Origin: an uncultured Sutterella sp.
GTDB lineage: Bacteria; Pseudomonadota; Gammaproteobacteria; Burkholderiales; Burkholderiaceae_F
Direction of reading: 5' to 3'
Assembly: GCA_905212345.1 (NCBI GenBank)
Contig: CAJMEC010000061.1
Span: 1-8,160, forward strand
DNA length: 8,160 bases
The translations under genes and the position numbers were made by a program. Below, piece by piece: positions 1 through 6,283 of this stretch. Below the pieces are notes generated by a model. The model worked only from the letters and a program-made list of their open reading frames with translations. It did no database searches and was not told the origin of the DNA. Position 1 is the first letter of the stretch, and every line of letters starts with the position of its first letter.

Positions 1-2
1 AC

Positions 3-54
3 AAAGGGGTGTTAAACTCCGTCGGTTGTTACCGACTTTATCAACACCCCCTTT
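3..54. terminator. Compound hairpin downstream of ppsA, probable transcription terminator
   Basis: An outer stem pairs 3-13 (AAAGGGGTGTT) with 43-54 (AACACCCCCTTT, one bulged C). An inner stem pairs GTCGGT (21-26) with ACCGAC (31-36) around the loop TGTT. It starts about 27 bases past the ppsA stop on the minus strand. The T tract after the stem is short on both strands (TTTG on plus, TTTGT on minus), so it could act in both directions or be a weaker terminator. What lies beyond base 1 is not visible, so the partner gene on the left is unknown. Confidence 0.6.
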
Positions 55-80
55 TGACTATTAACAAGCAGTCTTATCGA

Positions 81-2456
81 TTACTTGGAGGCAGCCAAAC
101 GTCTCCAGGTATCAACCACCGTATCCGGATTCAAGGAGATGGATTCAATGCCTTCGTCCATGAGCCATTGAGCTAAATCTTCATGGTCAGAAGGACCTTG
201 ACCGCAGATGCCAACGTACTTGCCGCGAGCACGGCAGGCACGGATTGCCATTGAAAGCAGGACCTTCACGGCTTCGTTACGTTCGTCAAAGCTGGCTGCC
301 ACGAGACCGGAGTCACGGTCCAGACCCAATGTCAACTGAGTCATATCATTGGAGCCGATCGAGAAACCGTCGAAGTAGTCAAGGAACTTGTCAGCCAAAA
401 CAGCATTAGACGGAATTTCACACATCATGTTGACGCGCAAACCGTTTTCACCGCGCTTCAGACCGTTGCGTTCCATGATTTCAATCGTTTGACGGGCTTC
501 ATCGAGCGTACGAACAAACGGCACCATCAATTCAACATTGGTCAGGCCCATCGTATCGCGGACAAACTTCATCGCACGGCATTCCATACGGAAGCACTCG
601 GCAAAGCTGTTGGCGATGTAGCGGGAGGCGCCGCGGAAGCCCAACATCGGATTTTCTTCATCCGGTTCGTAACGGTCACCGCCGATCAACTTACGGTATT
701 CGTTGCTCTTGAAGTCGGACAAGCGAACGATCACCTTCTTCGGCCAGAAAGCAGCGGCAATCGTAGCCACACCTTCGGCAATCTTCATTTCGAAGAAATC
801 GACCGGGCTCTTGTAGCCGGCGCTCAAACGTTCAACCGCGTCACGCAATTCACCATCAACGTTCGGATAATCGAGAACCACCTTCGGGTGGATACCGATA
901 TTGTTATTGATAATGAATTCCAAGCGAGCCAGACCCACACCCTTATTGGGGATGGATTGGAATTCAAAAGCCAATTGCGGATTGCCGACATTCATCATGA
1001 TCTTCACGGGAATATCAGGCAAGGCGCCGCGCTTGACTTCTTCAATTTGAACTTCTTGACGGCCTTCGTAGATCTTACCGGTATCGCCTTCGGCGCAAGA
1101 AACGGTCACTTCCATATCTTCGGCCAAGCGTTCGGTTGCATCGCCGCAACCGACCACAGCCGGAATACCCAATTCACGAGCAATAATGGCTGCGTGGCAG
1201 GTACGACCGCCGCGGTTGGTCACAATAGCGCTGGCGCGCTTCATCACCGGTTCCCAGTTCGGATCGGTCATATCTGTAACCAGAACATCACCGGCCTGAA
1301 CACGTTCCATTTCGCTTGCATCTTCAACGATACGCACCGGACCCATACCGATCTTTTGACCGATAGCGCGGCCGGTCACCAACACACGACCTTTGCTCTT
1401 TAAGGTAAAGCGTTGTTGGACGTCAGCCGTATTCTGACGGCTCTTAACCGTTTCAGGACGAGCCTGCAAAATGTAAATCTTGCCATCGATACCGTCCTTG
1501 CCCCATTCGATATCCATCGGACGACCATAGTGCTTTTCAATGATCGTGGCGAACTTGGCCAATTCAATGACATCGTCATCCGTGATGGCGAAGTGGCGGC
1601 GGTCTTCAGCGCTCACATCAACCGTGCGAACACTGCGGCCACTCTTGGCATCGGTGTCAAATTCCATCTTGATCAGTTTGCTGCCTAACGTGCGGCGAAT
1701 GATCGGGAAGTTGCCCGCGGCAAGCATGGGCTTATGAACATAGAATTCATCAGGGTTCACAGCGCCTTGAACCACTGTTTCACCTAAACCGTAGCTGGCC
1801 GTGATAAAGACCACTTGGTCAAAACCGCTTTCGGTGTCAAGCGTGAACATCACGCCGGCGGCGCCCTTGTCGGAGCGGCACATGCGTTGCACGCCGGCTG
1901 ACAAAGCCACTTCAGAGTGCGTAAAGCCCTTGTGGACACGGTAGCTGATGGCGCGGTCGTTATAAAGTGAAGCGAAAACTTCGCGCATACGGCTCAAGAC
2001 CTGATCAATACCGACCACGTTCAGATAGGTCTCCTGTTGACCGGCAAAAGATGCATCCGGCAAGTCTTCGGCGGTCGCAGAAGAACGAACGGCCACGCTG
2101 ATTTCTTCTTGGCCGTCCTTTAACCATTCGTAGAATTCACGAATTTCCTTTTCCAGCTCTGCGGGGAAGGGTGCTTCTTCAATCATCTTACGGATTTCTG
2201 CACCGGCCTGTGCAAGAGCCTTCACATCTTCAACATTGAGATCTTTGAGTCGATCATTGATGCGTTCTTCGAGGTTGTTTTCTGTCAGGAACAAGCGGAA
2301 CGCTTCGGCAGTCGTGGCGAAACCGTCAGGAACCCGGATTCCGGCGCTCGTCAGTTGGCTCAGTAATTCACCTAAAGAGGCGTTTTTACCACCAACGCGA
2401 TCGACGTCGGTCATACGCAGTTGGCTAAACGGAAATACATAACGACCTTGCGGCAT
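81..2456 (-). CDS. ppsA: Phosphoenolpyruvate synthase (pyruvate, water dikinase)
   Basis: This enzyme makes phosphoenolpyruvate from pyruvate and ATP, releasing AMP and phosphate; it is the cytosolic entry to gluconeogenesis from three-carbon acids. The 791-residue protein is full length (E. coli PpsA is about 792) and aligns with it throughout. The N-terminal ATP-grasp/PPDK-type domain (about 15-340) has VGGKNASLGE (21-30), AVRSSATAEDLPDASFAGQQ (122-141) and DIEWGKDG (315-322). The swivelling phosphohistidine domain (about 355-465) holds GGRTCHAAIIAREL with catalytic His421 and the regulatory Thr419. The C-terminal TIM barrel (about 485-790) has GLARLEFI (508-515), LSDFKSNEY (579-587), GFSIGSNDMTQL (697-708) and GICGQGPSD (749-757), whose Cys751 is the likely proton donor. 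The ATG at 2456 is preceded by GGGGGAAG, a purine-rich ribosome site. It is divergent from ppsR, its known regulator. All key residues are present, so it should be active. Confidence 0.98.
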   Translation of the reverse strand: MPQGRYVFPFSQLRMTDVDRVGGKNASLGELLSQLTSAGIRVPDGFATTAEAFRLFLTENNLEERINDRLKDLNVEDVKALAQAGAEIRKMIEEAPFPAELEKEIREFYEWLKDGQEEISVAVRSSATAEDLPDASFAGQQETYLNVVGIDQVLSRMREVFASLYNDRAISYRVHKGFTHSEVALSAGVQRMCRSDKGAAGVMFTLDTESGFDQVVFITASYGLGETVVQGAVNPDEFYVHKPMLAAGNFPIIRRTLGSKLIKMEFDTDAKSGRSVRTVDVSAEDRRHFAITDDDVIELAKFATIIEKHYGRPMDIEWGKDGIDGKIYILQARPETVKSRQNTADVQQRFTLKSKGRVLVTGRAIGQKIGMGPVRIVEDASEMERVQAGDVLVTDMTDPNWEPVMKRASAIVTNRGGRTCHAAIIARELGIPAVVGCGDATERLAEDMEVTVSCAEGDTGKIYEGRQEVQIEEVKRGALPDIPVKIMMNVGNPQLAFEFQSIPNKGVGLARLEFIINNNIGIHPKVVLDYPNVDGELRDAVERLSAGYKSPVDFFEMKIAEGVATIAAAFWPKKVIVRLSDFKSNEYRKLIGGDRYEPDEENPMLGFRGASRYIANSFAECFRMECRAMKFVRDTMGLTNVELMVPFVRTLDEARQTIEIMERNGLKRGENGLRVNMMCEIPSNAVLADKFLDYFDGFSIGSNDMTQLTLGLDRDSGLVAASFDERNEAVKVLLSMAIRACRARGKYVGICGQGPSDHEDLAQWLMDEGIESISLNPDTVVDTWRRLAASK

Positions 2457-2548
2457 TTTCTTCCCCCAAAAAGGATTGGATTGTTAGAATATCTGAATTG
2501 TAGCGACAACCGATTCATTTCGGGTAATTTTTTAATCTCAGGCCCTTT
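2457..2548. promoter_or_regulatory. Divergent ppsA/ppsR intergenic region
   Basis: These 92 bases separate two genes that start back to back, so promoters for both must lie here or overlap the 5' ends. A GGGGGAAG ribosome-binding tract for ppsA is visible on the minus strand at about 2460-2467. ppsR has only a weak AGG (2540-2542), six bases before its ATG. For ppsA a poor sigma70-like pair can be drawn on the minus strand (TTGTCG at 2504-2509 and TAACAA 17 bases on), but the matches are not convincing. I assign no promoter firmly. Confidence 0.4.
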
Positions 2549-3418
2549 ATGTTCAATACTCTTGAAAAAGACGAAACCGCTCATAAAAGCGGGAAGCGCA
2601 CTGTGTTTATTGTCTCGGACGCCACAGCCATTACCGCTGAAACGCTCGCGCACTCGGTGCTTACCCAATTTACCGATCTGCAATACGATCAAGTTCGTAT
2701 TCCATTTATCGATACTCCCGAAAAGGCTGTTTTGGCAGCCCAAAAGATCAATGACGCGTACATCCGCTCAGGTGTCCGTCCCTTGGTCTTCTCAACCTTT
2801 GTCGATGTGAACATCCACAAAACGTTCACCGAAAAATGCCAGGGTTTCCGCATCGAATTTTTCCGCAGTTTCATTAAAGAAATTGAACAGGAAACGGGTT
2901 TGAAATCCGCGCACTCCATGGGCCGAAGCCATGTGATCAAGGATGAAGAACGGTATAACCGCCGTATCGAAGCCATTAACTATTCACTCGCGCACGATGA
3001 CGGACAAATGAACAAAGGCTTAAATGAAGCCGATGTCATTTTGGTCGGTGTGAGCCGTTCAGGTAAAACACCAACAAGCCTTTTCTTAGCCATGCAGTTT
3101 GGCGTGAAGGCTGCCAACTATCCGCTCATTCCCGAAGATTTCGAACGTGGTGAACTTCCTGAAGTCCTCCAAGATAAGCGCGATAAGCTTTTCGGACTTT
3201 CCATTTCACCGGAGCGTCTGTCTCAAATCCGCAACGAACGCCGTCCGGGCAGCCGTTATGCCTCTTTGGAAAACTGCCGACAGGAAATTGAAGCAGCGGA
3301 AAACATGATGCGCCGGGAAGGAATCAAGTGGCTCAGTTCCACGAGCCGTTCCATTGAAGAAATCTCCGCCACCATCATGGCCGAACTTAACCTTCACAAT
3401 GCTCATAAAATTGATTAA
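2549..3418 (+). CDS. ppsR: PEP synthase regulatory protein (bifunctional kinase/pyrophosphorylase)
   Basis: This is a DUF299/PSRP family protein. Known members inactivate PEP synthase by ADP-dependent phosphorylation of a threonine near the catalytic histidine, and reactivate it by phosphate-dependent removal that yields pyrophosphate. At 289 residues it is slightly longer than the usual 270-280; the extra length is a charged N-terminus before RTVFIVSDATAITAETL (17-33). Visible motifs are HDDGQ (149-153), the P-loop GVSRSGKTPTSLFLAMQFG (167-185), and YPLIPEDF (191-198) in the conserved core. Near the end, SRYASLENCRQEIEAAE (235-251) and the SSTSRSIEE stretch (263-271) match the family pattern. 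The first in-frame ATG is used; its ribosome site is weak. It is divergent from ppsA, an arrangement also known in other proteobacteria, which supports the function. A strong terminator follows. Confidence 0.96.
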   Translation: MFNTLEKDETAHKSGKRTVFIVSDATAITAETLAHSVLTQFTDLQYDQVRIPFIDTPEKAVLAAQKINDAYIRSGVRPLVFSTFVDVNIHKTFTEKCQGFRIEFFRSFIKEIEQETGLKSAHSMGRSHVIKDEERYNRRIEAINYSLAHDDGQMNKGLNEADVILVGVSRSGKTPTSLFLAMQFGVKAANYPLIPEDFERGELPEVLQDKRDKLFGLSISPERLSQIRNERRPGSRYASLENCRQEIEAAENMMRREGIKWLSSTSRSIEEISATIMAELNLHNAHKID

Positions 3419-3433
3419 GGCACACCGGTAGCT

Positions 3434-3475
3434 AAAAGAGCACGCAACGAAAACCGTAAAGCGTGCTCTTTTTTT
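3434..3475 (+). terminator. Rho-independent terminator after ppsR
   Basis: The stem is GAGCACGC (3438-3445) with GCGTGCTC (3461-3468), extended by AAAA/TTTT. The 15-base loop holds a small ACG/CGT inner pair, and a run of seven T (3469-3475) follows on the plus strand. It begins about 16 bases after the ppsR stop. On the minus strand the hairpin is followed by TTTTAGC, so it may also stop transcription of the convergent membrane-protein gene that ends at 3498. Confidence 0.92.
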
Positions 3476-3497
3476 AACTGAAAAATTTCTGCTTAAG

Positions 3498-4727
3498 CTA
3501 GAACCAACCGGTTCCCCAAGTAAAGTAAGACACCGCGATAAAGATGATGGCAAGCGGAATTTGAGCACACAAAACAGGCTTTAAGGTCTTAAAGAAATCA
3601 CTCTTAAAGTAGTCCACCGTAATGGTCAGACACAAGTGTGTCGGTGTTACCATTTGCCCAGCCACACCAAAGACCATGGCTACGCCCACCAAATCCAAAT
3701 CTCCCATGGAAATGCCGGCAACGATCGGCATCATAATCGCAACGTGCCCCTGAGAAATACCCGTGAGCAACCCAATAATGAAACTCAAGAAACCAATGAT
3801 CACAGGAATCGGCAACGGAGACGATTCAAAAGCGGCAACCAAAAGCGCCAAAACACCCGTGCTTTCCAAAAGGGCAATGAACAACAAAATGCAAATGACG
3901 TTAGCAAACATCTTGTAGTCCAAAGCGCCGATGAAAACTTCCCTGACACTGACATGGCGATTAAAGAACATTAAAAGCGGAATCATGGCCACGACAACGA
4001 TAATCATGGAAACAGAAGCCTGAAGACCAAAGGCCACCATCAAAACCACGTTGGCAATCACAGGTGTCAGAGACAGAACAAAGTCCATGTTGTGACGCTT
4101 GGCTTCTTCATTGGAAACTTCCGTGCGAGTGGCTACAGTCTGCTTTAATCCCCGAACCATGACAAACCAGCCGAGAATAAAAGCCACGATGGTAAGCCAA
4201 CCCAAGTGCACAATCAGATCACCAATTTTGACGCCGGCGATGCCGCAAGCCAAAATCATGCCCGGCACCAAGGGGCTGGAAAATTCAAAAATATGACGGA
4301 ACCAGAAATTGATGGCCGCTTTGTCTTCCGGTTTGGCTTCAAAACCTTTTGAAGCTTCTTCCACAATCGGGGCAGAGAATCTTGCCCCACCAATGGAGGG
4401 CAACAGCCCCAAAAAGGCCGGCATCACAGCTAACGTAAACCTGCGACTGGAAAACATCCTTGAAAGAGCCTCAACCATGCCGGCTAAGCAACCGCTCTTT
4501 CTTAATTCAATCTCCAAACAGATCACTAAATAAAGAGCTCCCACCAAGTCGTAACTTCTCGGAGTTGTCGCCATTTGAACAACAGCGTCTTTGAGTTCTT
4601 TGAAAGTCGGATCGGTACACAACCAGATGAAAATACCGCCAACCAAAATAGCGATACCAATAGGTTGGCGACGACGCAACAAAAAGAGCGTGATAACCAT
4701 CGCCAAAGTGATGATGAGGAAAATCAT
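3498..4727 (-). CDS. DUF401-family integral membrane protein, putative transporter
   Basis: The 409-residue protein is almost wholly hydrophobic, with roughly ten membrane segments (for example 2-17, 22-37, 60-75, 97-113, 173-191, 216-233, 240-255, 273-300, 306-323 and 388-404). It matches my memory of the DUF401 family (AF0261-like), placed in the ion-transporter superfamily with GntP- and DctM-like carriers. The recognisable signature is LPSIGGARFSAPIVEEAS (109-126). A second, similar half carries LTGISQGHVAIMMP (321-334) and GQMVTPTHLCLTIT (357-370). Such paired Gly/Pro-rich re-entrant motifs usually form the substrate site in this superfamily. Substrate and direction are not known, and no binding protein or catabolic gene sits beside it. 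The start is the ATG at 4727; only a poor AAAG lies upstream as a ribosome site. The stop is TAG. It converges with ppsR and is divergent from the autotransporter. Confidence 0.85.
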   Translation of the reverse strand: MIFLIITLAMVITLFLLRRRQPIGIAILVGGIFIWLCTDPTFKELKDAVVQMATTPRSYDLVGALYLVICLEIELRKSGCLAGMVEALSRMFSSRRFTLAVMPAFLGLLPSIGGARFSAPIVEEASKGFEAKPEDKAAINFWFRHIFEFSSPLVPGMILACGIAGVKIGDLIVHLGWLTIVAFILGWFVMVRGLKQTVATRTEVSNEEAKRHNMDFVLSLTPVIANVVLMVAFGLQASVSMIIVVVAMIPLLMFFNRHVSVREVFIGALDYKMFANVICILLFIALLESTGVLALLVAAFESSPLPIPVIIGFLSFIIGLLTGISQGHVAIMMPIVAGISMGDLDLVGVAMVFGVAGQMVTPTHLCLTITVDYFKSDFFKTLKPVLCAQIPLAIIFIAVSYFTWGTGWF

Positions 4728-4768
4728 AGTCTTTGTTATTGTTAATCAATGAATTTGGAAATAGTACT

Positions 4769-4804
4769 CGCTTTTTACGAAAAAACTTTCGCTTTTAACG
4801 TAAA
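4769..4804. repeat. Two imperfect 15-bp direct repeats, 21 bp apart
   Basis: CGCTTTTTACGAAAA (4769-4783) and CGCTTTTAACGTAAA (4790-4804) agree at 13 of 15 positions and start 21 bp apart, close to two helical turns. Each is also roughly palindromic around ACG/ACGT. The pair lies 42-77 bp upstream of the DUF401-family start codon. It could be a two-site operator on one face of the helix; no regulator gene is in the window to test this against. Confidence 0.45.
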
Positions 4805-4893
4805 GGTGCTACATCCGGCTTGATATATTCTGAAAACACGTCCACTCTGTCTTTCACCATATCTAAAAAAGCTATTACCCAATAGCTTGACAT
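4795..4893 (-). other. Micro-ORF of 32 codons, possible gene remnant
   Basis: The minus strand reads ATG at 4893 to TAA at 4795. The encoded peptide begins MSSYWVIAFLDMVKDR and continues VDVFSEYIKPDVAPLR. The beginning has some likeness to the N-terminus of small DUF1330-type proteins, which start MxxYWV and then have a D..Y.EY stretch, but this is from memory and the match is short. There is no clear ribosome site at a good distance. The frame passes through the hairpin at 4869-4888. It may be a decayed gene end, a leader peptide or chance. Confidence 0.15.
4869..4888 (-). terminator. Perfect hairpin with minus-strand T tract, possible leader terminator or operator
   Basis: AAGCTATT (4869-4876) and AATAGCTT (4881-4888) are perfectly complementary around the loop ACCC. 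Read on the minus strand, the hairpin runs straight into six T (4870-4865), the layout of an intrinsic terminator, although the stem is AT-rich and so weak. On the plus strand no T tract follows, and the right arm overlaps the first two bases of a TTGACA hexamer. It may therefore be a leader terminator for the DUF401-family gene, a stop for divergent transcription, or an operator. Confidence 0.4.
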
Positions 4894-4976
4894 TTTCAAC
4901 CGGTTATATCCTTTTGGCTATTTTCTTATTAGTGATTAACTCGTTTAAGTGTCTACTTTAATAAATATCTTCCCTT

Positions 4977-4985
4977 GAAGGAAAA
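4977..4985 (+). promoter_or_regulatory. Ribosome-binding site deciding a TTG start
   Basis: GAAGGAAAA contains AAGGA (4978-4982), eight bases before TTG at 4991. No ATG or GTG in this frame lies at a comparable distance. TTG followed by AAA AAA gives MKK, the expected start of a signal peptide, so TTG is the likely start codon. Confidence 0.75.
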
Positions 4986-4990
4986 TTGAT

Positions 4991-6145
4991 TTGAAAAAAA
5001 CACTCGTATTTAAAGCTCTTCTCGGTATCTGGGGAGCTCTTAGTTTTCAATGTGTATCGGCCGAGACGACATTCACTAATATTGAAGAATCAGAAAAAGA
5101 ATACATTGTCGAACTTCGCACCCACGATGAGCTTCAGCTCAGTGAAGATCTTTCGGGTTACCAATATGAAGTTAATCTTAGTGAGCCAATAGATCACGCC
5201 CTTCACTTGTACTTTGCCTATACCAAAGATAAAAATGCTGAAGTTGGCAACAATACTTTGACATGGGTGAAAGGCGATATCGGTACATTAACAAATCGTA
5301 CCGATGTCTATATTTTTGCCGCCTTTTCAGCCGACTCTGATGTCTATAACAACACACTGAATATGGAAGGCGGCGAGTTTTATCCTCAAGCATTATCCGA
5401 CAGTGACAATGAGGGTGCCGGGAAAATTGCTGCTGCGAAGTCTGACAGCGCCAATATGTATGGCAACAAAATCGTCGTTACAGGCGGTGTATTTCACTCC
5501 TATACGGAAATCATCGGCGCTTATTCAAATGACCAGTCTGACACGAATCAGGTGGCTTCCTATAATCTCGTCGTGGTAGAAGGAACCAGTAACTCATTAC
5601 CATCATTTAAAGGTGAAAAAGAATCATTGATCGCCCCTAGCTTGTACGGAGCCAAATTGCATACCGCCGATGTCCACCACAATGGGGTCAAAATTAACTC
5701 GTTTGGGAAAAGTTCTTCGACAGAGAATGAAAACATTTCGGTTTTTCAAAATATCGTAGGTGGGCAAGCGGCCAGTGGCAATGTTTCAGATAATCGCGTC
5801 GAGATTGTTGACAGTCAATTCTATGCGACCAAAATTTTAGGCGGATACCTGGATCTCAGTGATTTTGAAGAAGACCGAGTATTTAACGCAGATGGTAATG
5901 CTGTTTTCATTGACAATTCTGAAATTCATTTCAAGAAAATAGCGACCTCTTTCAATTCAACCGGAAGTATTCACAACGGCACTATATTAATCTCAAATAC
6001 AACGCTCCATCCTGATAACGAAGCTTACATTCTGGGAGGAGACTCATGGTTGTCATCCGCTACTGTGAGCGGCAATACCATACATCTTATTGATGTAAAA
6101 ATTGCCGAAGATAGCGAAGGTCCCCTTACAATTTCAGCAGGCTGA
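4991..6145 (+). CDS. Autotransporter N-terminal fragment: signal peptide and repetitive passenger
   Basis: This 384-residue piece starts at TTG. The signal peptide is MKK, a hydrophobic core (about 5-18) and a VSA|E cleavage site after residue 24. The remainder is a passenger rich in Asn, Ser, Asp and Gly, with recurrent N-x-[VIL]-x-[VIL] strands: NTLNM (121), NKIVV (159), NGVKI (231), NRVEI (268), NAVFI (303), NTIHL (362). I-[ILV]-G-[GA] turns occur at 174-177, 255-258, 282-285 and 347-350. This pattern fits a right-handed beta-helix. It ends at TGA inside a repeat rather than at a domain edge. If made, it would be exported to the periplasm without an anchor. No enzymatic motif is seen. The base composition is AT-richer than the ppsA/ppsR block, as is common for passenger domains. 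Confidence 0.7.
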   Translation: MKKTLVFKALLGIWGALSFQCVSAETTFTNIEESEKEYIVELRTHDELQLSEDLSGYQYEVNLSEPIDHALHLYFAYTKDKNAEVGNNTLTWVKGDIGTLTNRTDVYIFAAFSADSDVYNNTLNMEGGEFYPQALSDSDNEGAGKIAAAKSDSANMYGNKIVVTGGVFHSYTEIIGAYSNDQSDTNQVASYNLVVVEGTSNSLPSFKGEKESLIAPSLYGAKLHTADVHHNGVKINSFGKSSSTENENISVFQNIVGGQAASGNVSDNRVEIVDSQFYATKILGGYLDLSDFEEDRVFNADGNAVFIDNSEIHFKKIATSFNSTGSIHNGTILISNTTLHPDNEAYILGGDSWLSSATVSGNTIHLIDVKIAEDSEGPLTISAG

Positions 6146-6283
6146 TCGGACATATTCACGGATGTATCCGTCATTGATAACACGGTTATTCTTGAATCCT
6201 TATCAGACGATTTTCATACAAATGAACTAACTAAGGCAATCTTTTTAGGTCACAATACTTTTGGAAAGGCAAACAACAATACT

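Larger units (their letters stand above)
4728..4990. promoter_or_regulatory. Structured divergent intergenic region, DUF401 gene / autotransporter
   Basis: This is 263 AT-rich bases between divergent starts. It contains an imperfect direct repeat with 21-bp spacing (4769-4783 and 4790-4804), a perfect hairpin (4869-4888), a TTGACA hexamer (4887-4892) and an 8-bp palindrome AACCGGTT (4898-4905). The TTGACA matches the sigma70 -35 consensus, but no good -10 lies 16-18 bases on; the nearest TATATC is only 12 away. So no promoter can be assigned with confidence. The order and overlap of these elements suggest a controlled region, which is inference. Confidence 0.45.

Noticed and set aside
489..1403. 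Long plus-strand open frame (304 codons) opposite ppsA.
   Set aside because: It is wholly antisense to an unmistakable ppsA, its product matches no family I recognise, and it is explained by codon bias on the opposite strand.
4887..4910. Sigma70 promoter TTGACA...TATATC for the autotransporter.
   Set aside because: The -35 hexamer is perfect, but the spacer to TATATC is only 12 bases and nothing at 16-18 resembles a -10. It is kept only as an element of the intergenic region.
4741..4940. GTTAATCA (4741-4748) and TGATTAAC (4933-4940) form an inverted pair bracketing the intergenic region.
   Set aside because: An 8-base match anywhere within about 260 AT-rich bases is expected by chance, and the arms do not extend.
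5042..5056. Cysteine at residue 21 of the autotransporter leader as a lipoprotein box.
   Set aside because: The residues before it (LSFQ) do not fit the [LVI]-[ASTVI]-[GAS]-C consensus, whereas VSA|E fits signal peptidase I.
5279..5305. Inverted repeat ATCGGTAC / GTACCGAT inside the autotransporter passenger.
   Set aside because: It lies in coding sequence with an 11-base loop and no T tract or promoter context; there is no reason to assign a function.
6143..6170. Possible selenocysteine codon: a hairpin directly follows the TGA (CGGA 6147-6150 with TCCG 6167-6170, plus CAT/ATG above a two-base bulge).
   Set aside because: The stem is short and bulged and does not show the conserved bacterial SECIS apical loop. 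Selenocysteine in a beta-helix passenger has no known precedent to me, and the repeat alignment predicts Gly there.
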